Assembly: GCA_910584655.1 (NCBI GenBank)
Contig: CAJUBJ010000007.1
Location: forward strand, 1-64,000
Source of the DNA: an uncultured Bacilli bacterium
GTDB lineage: Bacteria; Bacillota_I; Bacilli_A; RF39; UBA660
Direction: 5' to 3'
DNA length: 64,000 nt
In this document: positions 33,073-41,722 of the stretch, one piece after another
Position numbering within the stretch: the stretch's first letter is position 1
Layout: each line of letters starts with the position of its first letter
Translations under genes and position numbers: made by a program
The notes under the pieces: generated by a model
What the model was told of the DNA's origin: nothing
The model's database searches: none
What the model saw: the letters and a program-made list of their open reading frames with translations, nothing else

Positions 33073-33586
33073 ATCTACACACCTTCCTCAAACATTCCTC
33101 TTTTTCTCTACTACTCATATGAAATACATCTTTATAACCAAACTGATAATAAAATAAATATTCTAATATTGAAATATTCTTTTTAAATTGTTTAAGAAAT
33201 TGCATCTTCTCTTCTTCAGTAAGTACAAAAGTAGATAAAAATTTCTTATTAGCTAGTTCATGAGAACATAACATTATTTCTATTATTTCTTCTCTAGTCA
33301 TTATTCTATCAATAGTTATTTCTTCAACAGCATACATATCATAATATCCATTATAATCATCATCAAATTTAGTTATTCTTCCTGTTCCTGTAACTTCTGC
33401 TACAACAACATTATCTTTATCAAAATATCTAAAAACATCACAAAGTTCTTTACACATATGAAAACCATTTCCATCATTACCAAACTTCACTTCGCCATCA
33501 ACTTTATATCTAGAACCAACTTCAAAAGGTAAGCCATATCTATTTGTCATATCACTATTAAAAGCCTTATATCCTTTTACTTCCAT
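33065..33586 (-). CDS. Hypothetical protein (DUF7666-like) upstream of uvrA
   Basis: About 173 residues from ATG 33586 (GGGAGG upstream). The N-terminal half, VKGYKAFNSDMTNRYGLPFEVGSRYKVDGEVK and GFHMCKELCDVFRYFD, matches my recollection of DUF7666-type proteins common in phages and Bacilli: a KAF start, a VG..Y turn and a GFH.C motif. The C-terminal half is helical. Function unknown. It overlaps uvrA by eight bases and shares its promoter, which ties it to the repair gene. Confidence 0.6.
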   Translation of the reverse strand: MEVKGYKAFNSDMTNRYGLPFEVGSRYKVDGEVKFGNDGNGFHMCKELCDVFRYFDKDNVVVAEVTGTGRITKFDDDYNGYYDMYAVEEITIDRIMTREEIIEIMLCSHELANKKFLSTFVLTEEEKMQFLKQFKKNISILEYLFYYQFGYKDVFHMSSREKEECLRKVCRYG

Positions 33587-33616
33587 ACGACTACCTCCCA
33601 AAATTTATTGCCATTT

Positions 33617-33644
33617 ATTATATCATTTAATTTCAACTTGTAAA
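33617..33644 (-). promoter_or_regulatory. Promoter of the 33586-uvrA operon
   Basis: Minus strand TTTACA (33639-33644), 16-base spacer ending in TGA, perfect TATAAT (33617-33622); an extended -10. No inverted repeat typical of LexA is seen. Confidence 0.6.
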
Positions 33645-33783
33645 CATTTCACAAATAACAAAATAACGAAAAATTTTAACTATCATTATTTAGTCACAAA
33701 AATATTCTTATTCCCAGACATTTACCAATTATAAACTTAAACATTGTAAAATCATTATATCATCTTAGAATAATTACAAAAAA

Positions 33784-34590
33784 TTACTTATTTCTTAAAT
33801 TATAAAAATTACATTTTTTACATAACTCATGATATTTTTTATTACTCAAAAATCCTTCTCTTATTTTTACAAACATACTACAATTTATTACATCACTTAA
33901 ATCTTGCTTATAAATATTACCTAAATTTATTATTCCTTCACTATCTAAACAACAAGGTATAACAGTTCCATCAACAAGTATTCCTATATGATCTCTTGTT
34001 CCTCTACAACTCCCAATTTCATTACAATAATCATTACTTAAGCTTGGCCATATAAATTCTTCTTCTACTTCAAAATATACATTATTAGCAAGTTTAACTT
34101 TCTTATTATCTCCTATTAAAACGTCATATTTTTCTTCCAACTTTTTTATAATAGCATCATGATAATCACTATTAACCCACAAACGATATTTAATAATAGT
34201 ATTATTTTTTAATAATTTATCCACACTATTAAATATATCATGCAAATAATCATCAAAGCTCTTTCTATATCGCTCATCAAAACTATGCAAAGACAAATTT
34301 AATTGCCTAATATTATTATTATCCTCAACTCTACTAATAAGATACCCATTACTTGTAATATTAACTTTATATCTTTTGCTTGCTTCAGCAATCAATTCAT
34401 TAATATCAGGATGTAATAAAGGCTCCCCCATTACATGAAAATATAAATAATTAGTATATCCTTCAACCTTATCTAAAATAATCTTAAATTCTTCTTTAGA
34501 TATAAACTTTTTATTTCTTTTATTGCCAATACAAAAAGAACAATCTAAATTACAATTATTTGTTACTTCTAAATATATTTTTTTAAACAT
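33784..34590 (-). CDS. Radical SAM protein with SPASM-like C-terminus
   Basis: About 268 residues. Radical SAM cluster motif CNLDCSFC (CxxxCxxC) near residue 11, MGEPLLHPDINELI (SAM-binding GEP motif) and ITSNGYL. The C-terminus has CCLDSEGIINLGNIYKQDLSDV and CKKCNFYN, the CX..C pattern of a SPASM/twitch auxiliary cluster. Such enzymes often modify peptides or act in anaerobic sulphatase-like maturation; no precursor peptide was recognised nearby, so the substrate is open. Start ATG 34590; a GTG three codons earlier overlaps the ribosome site. Confidence 0.85.
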   Translation of the reverse strand: MFKKIYLEVTNNCNLDCSFCIGNKRNKKFISKEEFKIILDKVEGYTNYLYFHVMGEPLLHPDINELIAEASKRYKVNITSNGYLISRVEDNNNIRQLNLSLHSFDERYRKSFDDYLHDIFNSVDKLLKNNTIIKYRLWVNSDYHDAIIKKLEEKYDVLIGDNKKVKLANNVYFEVEEEFIWPSLSNDYCNEIGSCRGTRDHIGILVDGTVIPCCLDSEGIINLGNIYKQDLSDVINCSMFVKIREGFLSNKKYHELCKKCNFYNLRNK

Positions 34591-34607
34591 AAATAACACC
34601 CAAATGT

Positions 34608-34635
34608 ATTATAACATACTTTTGTTCGTTATCAA
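34608..34635 (-). promoter_or_regulatory. Promoter of the radical SAM gene
   Basis: Minus strand TTGATA (34630-34635), 16-base spacer ending in TGT, perfect TATAAT (34608-34613). Confidence 0.6.
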
Positions 34636-34757
34636 CCTTTTAATATTTAAACAAACAAAACTTATATAAAAAAACATATAAGGTTCCTAAAAAACACAAA
34701 TATTTTTTATAAAATAAAATTAGTAATACTTATAAAGAAATTACGGAGATGATTTAT

Positions 34758-35090
34758 ATGGACAGACTAAGAGGATTAAGAGAAAAAAGAAACATAACTC
34801 AAGTTAGATTAAGCACAGAATTAGAAGTTTCTCAAGAAACTATTTCAGCATATGAAAATGGCAAAGCAGAACCTAAAATAGACAAATTAATAAAAATAGC
34901 AAATTTTCTTAATACATCAACAGACTACCTTTTAGGTAGAATCGATGATGAATCTCCATTAGTAGATTTAGCAAACAATGTTGTAGATGAACAATTAAAT
35001 GAACTTATAAACAACTATGCTCGCTTAAATAAACTTCAAAGAAAAGATTTAATTTGGTATAGTGGAATAATTGAAAATAAAGACCTTTAA
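34758..35090 (+). CDS. XRE-family helix-turn-helix regulator
   Basis: 110 residues from ATG 34758, nine bases after GGAG; an earlier ATG touches the ribosome site. The N-terminal 60 residues form a Cro/C1 HTH: LRGLREKRNITQVRLSTELEVSQETISAYENGKAEPKIDKLIKIANFLNTSTDYLLGR (in parts, with QETISAYENGKAEP as recognition region). A short C-terminal helix pair follows. Divergent from the radical SAM gene, which it could regulate; otherwise target unknown. Confidence 0.88.
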   Translation: MDRLRGLREKRNITQVRLSTELEVSQETISAYENGKAEPKIDKLIKIANFLNTSTDYLLGRIDDESPLVDLANNVVDEQLNELINNYARLNKLQRKDLIWYSGIIENKDL

Positions 35091-35101
35091 AGTCTTTATT
35101 T
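35075..35101 (+). terminator. Bidirectional terminator after the XRE gene
   Basis: Perfect ten-base stem AAATAAAGAC/GTCTTTATTT, seven-base loop, T-run on the plus strand. It overlaps the XRE stop and abuts the convergent gene. Confidence 0.78.
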
Positions 35102-35104
35102 TTT

Positions 35105-35836
35105 TTACAGCATATCAAGAATGTCCTGATCTTCATCATCCTGATTTTCGCTTTTCTCTACTTTTTCTTCTATGAAATCCTTTTTTATATTTCCGATACC
35201 ATCAGTCCTATCATCCATCTTTTTCAATTCTTTAATTATTTCATCAGAATCTTTTTCTGACATAAAATCAAAATAATCCATTTCATCCCCTATTAAAGAT
35301 TCATAAGTATCTGTTGCATCGAATTTAATAGGTGGAACAGTAATTCTAGCTTTTTCATATTTTAAACATTTATTAAATGTATTAATAACCCCCATTACTT
35401 CCATACCCATATAAGAAGGTTTTACATCCAACCAAGCTTCCAAACTTACATCGAAACTATCTGGATCAGCTTTTTTCATTTCATCTACTTGTTTCATTAA
35501 TACGCCTATATCTCTTAATCCAAATACTCCAACAACTTCTTCTCTATCATATTGTTCATAATCATCTAAATCTTTCATAATCCCACGCGATAAATGTTTA
35601 CTCATCAATTCTTCTGCAGTTGTCTCAGGAACTTCTACATTAAAATCTACACTTTTATATTTACCATTATCCATTTTTATGAAAAAAGATAAAAAATTAT
35701 CAACATAAGTATATAAAAACACATCGTACAACATTCTTCCATTAGATTCAGTTGACATAATAGTCAAACTCTTTCTTACACAATATCCTGCATAAATATA
35801 TTTAGCAGGTAAATTTTTTAATAAATATTTTAACAT
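35105..35836 (-). CDS. Hypothetical acidic protein downstream of the SDR gene
   Basis: 243 residues, cytosolic. First 175 residues look folded (YAGYCVRKSLTIMSTESNGRMLYDVFLYTYVDNFLSFFIKMDNG in part); the last 45 are a charged, likely unstructured tail (KSENQDDEDQDILDML). No domain recognised. Two bases after the SDR stop codon, so in its operon. No promoter of its own. Confidence 0.7.
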   Translation of the reverse strand: MLKYLLKNLPAKYIYAGYCVRKSLTIMSTESNGRMLYDVFLYTYVDNFLSFFIKMDNGKYKSVDFNVEVPETTAEELMSKHLSRGIMKDLDDYEQYDREEVVGVFGLRDIGVLMKQVDEMKKADPDSFDVSLEAWLDVKPSYMGMEVMGVINTFNKCLKYEKARITVPPIKFDATDTYESLIGDEMDYFDFMSEKDSDEIIKELKKMDDRTDGIGNIKKDFIEEKVEKSENQDDEDQDILDML

Positions 35837-35838
35837 TC

Positions 35839-36600
35839 TTAACCATTCCTTTTTTGCTTTTTACTTTGTATATTATAAACAATTTTCAAAGACATCTTAT
35901 TACTTATAAATCTATTAAAGAACAATCCTAATTTAACAGTAAAACCTGGTACTATTAATAACTTATTTTTTAACATTTTATCTATTCCATAATGTGCTAC
36001 ATATTCACTACTTAAAGCTTTCATATTAAAAGAACCACCAGCTACCTTATTAAAATTAGTATCAACTGGCCCAGGACATAAACAACTTATATGAACATTA
36101 CTCTTAACTTTTCTTAATTCTTCATATATCGCCATAGTCCATTTGGCTACATAGTTTTTACTAGCATAATAAGTATTAAGAATCGGACCAGATAAAAAAC
36201 CAGCACTACTAGCAATATTTAATATATATCCTCTATCTTTCTTAACCATATCTTGCAAAAACAATTTTGTTAGAATATGTACAGCAGTAATATTTAAATC
36301 TATCATCTTTAATTCCTTATTAATATCCGTCTCCCAAGTATTACCAAATAAACCAAATCCAGCACCATTGACAAGAATATCTATATTTTCATCTTTAAAT
36401 CTATCATATAATTTAAAACAATTATCCTTCCCACATAAATCTATCGGATAGATAATAACGTCAGTTTTTATTCTCTTAGCCGTTTCTTTAAGTCTATTTT
36501 CATCTCTACTAACAAGAATTAAATCATAGCCTAAACTTCCTAAATATATTGCTATATCCCTTCCAATCCCCGAACTAGCACCTGTAACTAATGCTTTCAT
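35839..36600 (-). CDS. Short-chain dehydrogenase/reductase
   Basis: 253 residues, classical SDR fold. NAD(P)-binding VTGASSGIGRDIAIYLG, LVSRDENRLKETA, ILVNGAGFGLFG, catalytic serine in NIASSAGFLSGPILNTYYASKNY with the YxxxK pair (YASKN), and PGPVDTNF. The R in VSRDE favours NADP. Substrate unknown; it resembles the DltE/YqjQ-type SDRs. Leads a two-gene operon with the acidic hypothetical. Confidence 0.88.
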   Translation of the reverse strand: MKALVTGASSGIGRDIAIYLGSLGYDLILVSRDENRLKETAKRIKTDVIIYPIDLCGKDNCFKLYDRFKDENIDILVNGAGFGLFGNTWETDINKELKMIDLNITAVHILTKLFLQDMVKKDRGYILNIASSAGFLSGPILNTYYASKNYVAKWTMAIYEELRKVKSNVHISCLCPGPVDTNFNKVAGGSFNMKALSSEYVAHYGIDKMLKNKLLIVPGFTVKLGLFFNRFISNKMSLKIVYNIQSKKQKRNG

Positions 36601-36692
36601 AATATATCACCTACTATTATTTTACCAAAACTAAATAATTTTAATAAATCTAATTAATATTTTAGACAATTTCTATACGCAATATATAAAAA

Positions 36693-36710
36693 AAAGACAA
36701 AAATGTCTTT
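36693..36710 (-). terminator. Terminator of the pyrophosphatase gene
   Basis: Stem AAAGACA/TGTCTTT, four-A loop, eight-T tail on the minus strand, just after the stop codon. Confidence 0.82.
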
Positions 36711-36718
36711 CTTCACAA

Positions 36719-38335
36719 TTATTTTTCATTTTCAAGTAATGGAGGTAACATTTGCTTCTTACGAGATACTACTCCATCTAAATAAACACCCTGTATAGCA
36801 TTATTTATACCGTATGCATCTTCGATAATTTCTTTAGCTTCTTCATTAAAGAACAAATATGATCCATTTTTAATTATATCTGTCACAAATAGTAAAGCAA
36901 TTTTATAGTTGCCAAATTTGCACATAGAATTTAATCCATCAACAAATTCTTTTTGTCTTGCAGATATTTCATCAAAATCCATTGTCATTACTTGACCAAT
37001 AGCCAATGTAGAATCACTATACTTAAATGTCTTCATATCAGAATGAATTATCTCTTCCACACTCATACCAGCAACACTACTAGCTGCTTTAAACATTTTA
37101 GTACCATAATCTTGTATATCAACACCTGCAATCTTAGCTAACTTTTCACCAACTTCAACATCAACACTTGTACATGTTGGAGATTTAAACAATAACGTAT
37201 CAGAAAGAATCGCAGATAACATAATACCAGCTATATCCTTAGGAATTTCAACCCCAGCCTCTTGATAAAGTTTATATATAATTGTACAAGTGCACCCAAC
37301 TGGCATACTTCTAAAATTAATTGGAATAGTTGTTCCAATAGTACCTAAATTATGGTGATCTATTACTTCCATAATTTCTGCTTCATCTATTCCATCAACA
37401 CTCTGAGACTGTTGATTATGATCTACTAATATTACTTGTTTACGTTCAAAATCATTAACATCTATTAATTGCATCATACCTAAGCAAATATTCTTTTTAT
37501 TAACAATTGGATAATTAGTATGGCCTAACTTACTACTAACATCAATAAAATCATTTCTATAATCAGAATTTTTAAATGTAATAGGATTAGGATTTATATT
37601 AATTAATTTAACATAATTACATAACTTAATCATATTAGATGCTTTAAAGGTTCCCATAGGTACACTAACTATATTAACTCTATTCTCCTTAGCAAGTTCA
37701 ATTAAAGTATCATTCAATTGAACATTATTAACCAATATAACTAACTTAATACCAGACTTAATTGCATATTCCTGAATTTTATATCTATCTCCAACTATTA
37801 AAATATTATCTTTATCAAGTCTTATCCTATTAATAAAAGTCTCACTTTTATAAGCCGCTGCTAATATATATCCTTCTATCTTTTCATCAAATCTAAGTAT
37901 TTGTGTAGCTCCTAAAGTATCCAAAATATTGTCATAAGAAGTATGTAAATATGACAAATCTCCATCAATTAAATACTTAGATATTTCTTTAACATTAACA
38001 TATCCTGTTAACTTTTTATTCTTATTAACTAAAGGTAAACCAGTAACTCCTAAATCAACTAAATATCTATAAGCTCTAAATATAGACACTTCTTCTTCTA
38101 TCATAGCTTCTTTATTATAATGCATATTTTTTATCTGTATCTTTACATCATTCAAAAATTCAGGTTCTGGTAACTTAAAATAATCTAAAACAAATGAACT
38201 TTCTTTATTCAAAGCACCTAAAACTCTTGGTTCAGTTTTAAGTCCCATTTTATTTTTTAAATATGATAAACTTATACTTGCGCACACAGAATCAGTATCT
38301 GGCGTTTTATGTCCAAAAATATATGTTGTTTGCAC
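36719..38335 (-). CDS. Manganese-dependent (family II) inorganic pyrophosphatase with CBS and DRTGG domains
   Basis: About 538 residues from GTG 38335 (GGGGAG eight bases upstream). Catalytic family II core: IFGHKTPDTDSVCASI, VDHNQQSQS, VIDHHNLG, with the DHH domain and the C-terminal SRKKQMLPPL. Between the two halves of the first domain is an insert with a CBS pair (residues about 70-150 and 255-300) and a DRTGG-like domain. CBS-PPases are regulated by adenine nucleotides and cleave pyrophosphate from biosynthesis. Length of about 540 matches the CBS-DRTGG-CBS form, longer than PpaC of B. subtilis. Confidence 0.93.
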   Translation of the reverse strand: MQTTYIFGHKTPDTDSVCASISLSYLKNKMGLKTEPRVLGALNKESSFVLDYFKLPEPEFLNDVKIQIKNMHYNKEAMIEEEVSIFRAYRYLVDLGVTGLPLVNKNKKLTGYVNVKEISKYLIDGDLSYLHTSYDNILDTLGATQILRFDEKIEGYILAAAYKSETFINRIRLDKDNILIVGDRYKIQEYAIKSGIKLVILVNNVQLNDTLIELAKENRVNIVSVPMGTFKASNMIKLCNYVKLININPNPITFKNSDYRNDFIDVSSKLGHTNYPIVNKKNICLGMMQLIDVNDFERKQVILVDHNQQSQSVDGIDEAEIMEVIDHHNLGTIGTTIPINFRSMPVGCTCTIIYKLYQEAGVEIPKDIAGIMLSAILSDTLLFKSPTCTSVDVEVGEKLAKIAGVDIQDYGTKMFKAASSVAGMSVEEIIHSDMKTFKYSDSTLAIGQVMTMDFDEISARQKEFVDGLNSMCKFGNYKIALLFVTDIIKNGSYLFFNEEAKEIIEDAYGINNAIQGVYLDGVVSRKKQMLPPLLENEK

Positions 38336-38467
38336 GAGCTTCACTCCCCTTATCTTTCTATATTAGTATAACACATATACAAAACAATTTTATTTATATT
38401 TATACACTTTTTTTGACAAAACTGGTATATTTTATCACCTTTATTATTCTTTATCAATTAAATTTTA

Positions 38468-38476
38468 TGATATAAT
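38468..38476 (+). promoter_or_regulatory. Extended -10 promoter of the EamA gene
   Basis: TGATATAAT: TG (38468-38469), one base, perfect TATAAT (38471-38476). No good -35. The TSS would be about ten bases before the start codon, so the leader is very short. Confidence 0.5.
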
Positions 38477-38491
38477 TTTTGCGGTGATAAT

Positions 38492-39349
38492 ATGAACTAT
38501 TTTAACTCTTGGGAACTATGGGTAATTATATACATTGTATCAGCTGTTATTTTTGCTCATACATTTAAAAAAGCTAACCGTGATATGAAAAATGCTGGAT
38601 CTTTAACAATTTTATTAGAAATTGCAACAGCATTATTTTCTATTTTCTTGATTCCATTTTTTAAATGGACATTACCTACATCTCCAAGAATTTATATTAC
38701 TTTATTAATTGTAACTATCATTTATGCTGCCACCGATAGACTAAACATTGAATCACGCTATGGACTTGATCCATCAACTTTCAGTATGTTAAAACAACTA
38801 TCTACAGTTTTTATGATTATTTTTGGCTTTATTTTTTTAAAAGAAGAATTAATTATCCACAAAATAATTGGAGCCATAATAATTATTCTAGCTAATTTAA
38901 TCCTAACATTTGAAAAAGGAAAAATAATGATTAATAAATATTTTATTATGTCATTTGTTTCGAATTTATTATTTGCTTTAGCAATGCTCATCAATGTTAA
39001 CATATCAGATAATTTTAATTTAGCATTCTACACTATTCTAACAGTATCAATTCCTGCCTGCATTATTTTTCTCTTTGAAAAACACTCAATCAAAGAATTA
39101 AAAGATGAATTAAAATTATATGATAAGAAAGCATTTATTTTATCAGGACTTACTTGGTGTTTAATGTTAATATCATCTGTTAAAGCATACCAATTAGGTA
39201 GTGTAACAGTAGTAGCTCCTTTATTTGCTCTAACTTCAATAATCAATGCTATAATTGAATTTATATTTAATAAAAACAAAAATAAGTTAATACAAAAGTT
39301 AATTGCTGCATTCCTATTAATAATTGGTGTTATTTTAGTTAAACTATAA
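38492..39349 (+). CDS. EamA/DMT-family permease
   Basis: 285 residues with ten predicted membrane helices in two EamA repeats. The repeat endings IFGFIFLKEELIIHKIIGAIIIILANLIL and SIINAIIEFIFNKNKNKLIQKLIAAFLLIIGVILVKL (in parts) carry the typical EExxxxxxxxGxxLI pattern. Drug/metabolite-type exporters; the substrate is unknown. Single gene between the pyrophosphatase and a convergent hypothetical with which it is almost end to end (one base). Confidence 0.85.
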   Translation: MNYFNSWELWVIIYIVSAVIFAHTFKKANRDMKNAGSLTILLEIATALFSIFLIPFFKWTLPTSPRIYITLLIVTIIYAATDRLNIESRYGLDPSTFSMLKQLSTVFMIIFGFIFLKEELIIHKIIGAIIIILANLILTFEKGKIMINKYFIMSFVSNLLFALAMLINVNISDNFNLAFYTILTVSIPACIIFLFEKHSIKELKDELKLYDKKAFILSGLTWCLMLISSVKAYQLGSVTVVAPLFALTSIINAIIEFIFNKNKNKLIQKLIAAFLLIIGVILVKL

Positions 39350-40753
39350 TTACTTTTTTATCTTTTTTACATAATCCCTATCAACTAAAACGATAGGGTC
39401 TTTTTTAAACCAATCAGGTAAATCCTCTGGATTACTACAATCTGCATCTAAATAACTATCTAAATAAAATATATTTGGCATTTCATTTAATCCTAATACA
39501 TCATCACCAAATTCGTACCCTAACTCTTTAAATGATTCCCGAAATTTATCAACCAATAACTCATCTTTTCCCTTAAATGGTTCATGATAATATTTTTGAA
39601 CTTCAAGAGCACCTATAACAAATCCTAAATGATTTTTTACTATTTCTTCTTCATAATTTCTAGCTACCAAAAACAAATCAGGACACCTAACATCAACCCA
39701 TTTTTTATACGAACATTTTATTACATAGTCACCTACTATAAAAGATCTAGTACAACTACCTATTCCAGCATTTCCGACTACCTTAGCCCCTGTACTAATT
39801 TCCATATACTTTTTAGTAAATTCTAAAAACTTATCTCCAAGTCCAACTCTAAACATATGCTCAACAGCTTTAGCATCTATCATTAAAAATTCTTTAATTG
39901 AATTATAAAATTCATTTTTTAACTCTGGACTCAATTCTTGCGGATATTTTGCAAAAATCCTATATTTATAATTACTAGAAGTTCTAAATAAATCATCAAT
40001 ATCTTTTAAAAGGATATTTTCATGAGAAGTAAATTCAATTCCCATTTCACCATCTACATTAATTCCATCTAATCTTTCAGCCAAAGAATTAGTCGCATAA
40101 TTACTTAATATAAATTCTTTTATCTTTTCATAATTATCCATTCCTAAATTACAATCTACTATTGAATAAGCAATTCGACTAGCATACTTTTCATCAACTA
40201 ATCCAACTATATTTCCCTCTTTATCATACCTAACTAAACAATTAACTAAATCTTTATAATACATCATAAAAGTATACGGAGACATTTCCATTAGTTCTAC
40301 CATTACTCTTCCACGCAACTCTAAATTATCATGATACAATAATGAATTTAAAAATAAACCATTTCCTAAATCTAAAGCAAATCTTATTGTAATAAATAAA
40401 ATACGTATATCTAATTCCAATAGTCTTTCAAAATTATTACTCAAATATTCCAACGACCATCTAGTTCTACCTATAAAATATCTACTAAAAAGATTACTAT
40501 CATTTAATACTTTTATATTACTATCTAGATAATTAATACAAAACTCTCTATAATCCTCCATATCACAAACTATTCTAAAAGCATAATATGGGTTTTCTTC
40601 CTTTAAATTATCAAAACAATTATGTAAAATACTATCTTTTAACGGAACTTCTCTTATTGTTTCAATCAATTTCTCTCTATCATACGCACCAAGAGAATTT
40701 AAAAAAGAGAAATCTTTATTTATCAATTTATAAACCATATCTCTAACATCCAC
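39350..40753 (-). CDS. Hypothetical protein with kinase-like C-terminal segment
   Basis: 467 residues from GTG 40753 (GGGGAG seven bases upstream), cytosolic. The first 300 residues are helical, repeat-like (YLSNNFERLLELDIRILFITIRFAL, NSLLYHDNLELRGRVMVELMEMSP), resembling an armadillo/HEAT-type scaffold. From about 320 comes VVGNAGIGSCTRSFIVGDYVIKCSYKK, which looks like a kinase glycine-rich loop with the VIK lysine (Lys346), and near the end PIVLVDRDYVKKIKK, reminiscent of a metal-binding D. The catalytic HxD/N motifs are not obvious, so it may be a pseudokinase. No family name known to me. Confidence 0.7.
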   Translation of the reverse strand: MDVRDMVYKLINKDFSFLNSLGAYDREKLIETIREVPLKDSILHNCFDNLKEENPYYAFRIVCDMEDYREFCINYLDSNIKVLNDSNLFSRYFIGRTRWSLEYLSNNFERLLELDIRILFITIRFALDLGNGLFLNSLLYHDNLELRGRVMVELMEMSPYTFMMYYKDLVNCLVRYDKEGNIVGLVDEKYASRIAYSIVDCNLGMDNYEKIKEFILSNYATNSLAERLDGINVDGEMGIEFTSHENILLKDIDDLFRTSSNYKYRIFAKYPQELSPELKNEFYNSIKEFLMIDAKAVEHMFRVGLGDKFLEFTKKYMEISTGAKVVGNAGIGSCTRSFIVGDYVIKCSYKKWVDVRCPDLFLVARNYEEEIVKNHLGFVIGALEVQKYYHEPFKGKDELLVDKFRESFKELGYEFGDDVLGLNEMPNIFYLDSYLDADCSNPEDLPDWFKKDPIVLVDRDYVKKIKK

Positions 40754-40854
40754 AATAATCTCCCCTTATTAGTTTGCTATTATAACATTCAAGTAAAAGA
40801 CCATCAAATAATAAGATTTTATATAACTATAAATAAACTAAATAACTAAAAAAA

Positions 40855-40868
40855 TCATCTTTCGATGA
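40855..40868 (-). terminator. Terminator of the PHP phosphatase gene
   Basis: Short stem TCATC/GATGA with TTTC loop and seven Ts on the minus strand, just after the stop codon. Confidence 0.65.
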
Positions 40869-40869
40869 C

Positions 40870-41604
40870 TTATTTATTTGATAATGAAATAAACTTTCTT
40901 TTTAAATATAATCCTTTATTAAAATCATATTCCCTATCTAAATTAGGTATATTATCATATATTTCTTCCAATCTATGAGCATCACTTCCTATTGTAACTT
41001 TCTCTCCTTTAACACTCTTATATAAATTTAACTTTTTATCTGATGGAAATGAATCTAAGCCCTTTCTTCTCACAGCAGATGAATTTATTTCTAATGAAAT
41101 ATCATTCTTAATTAAATAACTATATATTTCTCTTATAATATCATCGCCTATACTACTATCATCATATTTCCTTCTTAAATAATCCATATGTCCTAAACTA
41201 TCTATTCCACCATTCTTTACAATTCTTAATATTTTCTTATAGTATTCAAGTATCTCTCTTTCACTCTGCTCTTTAGGTAACTCATGATTACTACCAATTA
41301 TATAATCAACATCTAAGTTATTAACAATCTCTAACTCTTTAGGATATTTCTCTGGATTAGTAAATTCAACTCCTTTAATTAACTTAATATGAGGAAATCT
41401 CTCTTGTAATTTTTCTATCTCCTTACTATAAACTTTATATCTATTTAAAAATTGCTTTATTGTAATCTGACCTAACTCTAAATGTTCTGTAAAAGCCATA
41501 TACTTTAAACCAAGGTTCTCTCCCTTTTTTATCATATCTTCTAAACACATCTGTCCATCATATGAATAAATAGAATGCATATGTGTATCTGCCAAATATT
41601 CCAT
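40870..41604 (-). CDS. PHP-domain phosphatase (histidinol-phosphatase-like, HisK family)
   Basis: 244 residues. PHP metal-binding motifs: DTHMHSIYSYDGQ at the start, FTEHLELG, VEFTN, IIGSNHELP, GHMDYLRR, SSAVRRK and the late GSDAHRL. Similar to histidinol phosphatases, but other family members act on other phosphate esters, and no his genes are near. Start ATG 41604 or 41607. Divergent from the LysR-type gene. Confidence 0.85.
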   Translation of the reverse strand: MEYLADTHMHSIYSYDGQMCLEDMIKKGENLGLKYMAFTEHLELGQITIKQFLNRYKVYSKEIEKLQERFPHIKLIKGVEFTNPEKYPKELEIVNNLDVDYIIGSNHELPKEQSEREILEYYKKILRIVKNGGIDSLGHMDYLRRKYDDSSIGDDIIREIYSYLIKNDISLEINSSAVRRKGLDSFPSDKKLNLYKSVKGEKVTIGSDAHRLEEIYDNIPNLDREYDFNKGLYLKRKFISLSNK

Positions 41605-41678
41605 CATTACTCCCTCTTTCTAAATTAATTTTATTACACATTTATCAATAATTAAAATATATATTTTCTATCAAATCG

Positions 41679-41707
41679 ATAACAAAAAGTTATGATTGTG
41701 TTATAAT
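41679..41707 (+). promoter_or_regulatory. Candidate LysR operator and promoter
   Basis: Dyad ATAAC-N5-GTTAT (41679-41693) fits the T-N11-A style of LysR boxes. A perfect TATAAT (41702-41707) follows. The dyad spans the expected -35 position, which would suit autorepression. Inference from motif and position. Confidence 0.45.
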
Positions 41708-41722
41708 TAACTTGGTGATATT

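Noticed and set aside
34615..34628. LexA-like CATAC-TTTT-GTTCG upstream of the radical SAM gene
   Set aside because: Only one half matches the Bacilli CGAAC-N4-GTTCG consensus well, and neither uvrA nor uvrB has such a box.
38413..38418. TTGACA on the plus strand upstream of the EamA gene
   Set aside because: No -10 hexamer at the right distance; the extended -10 at 38468-38476 is a better promoter.
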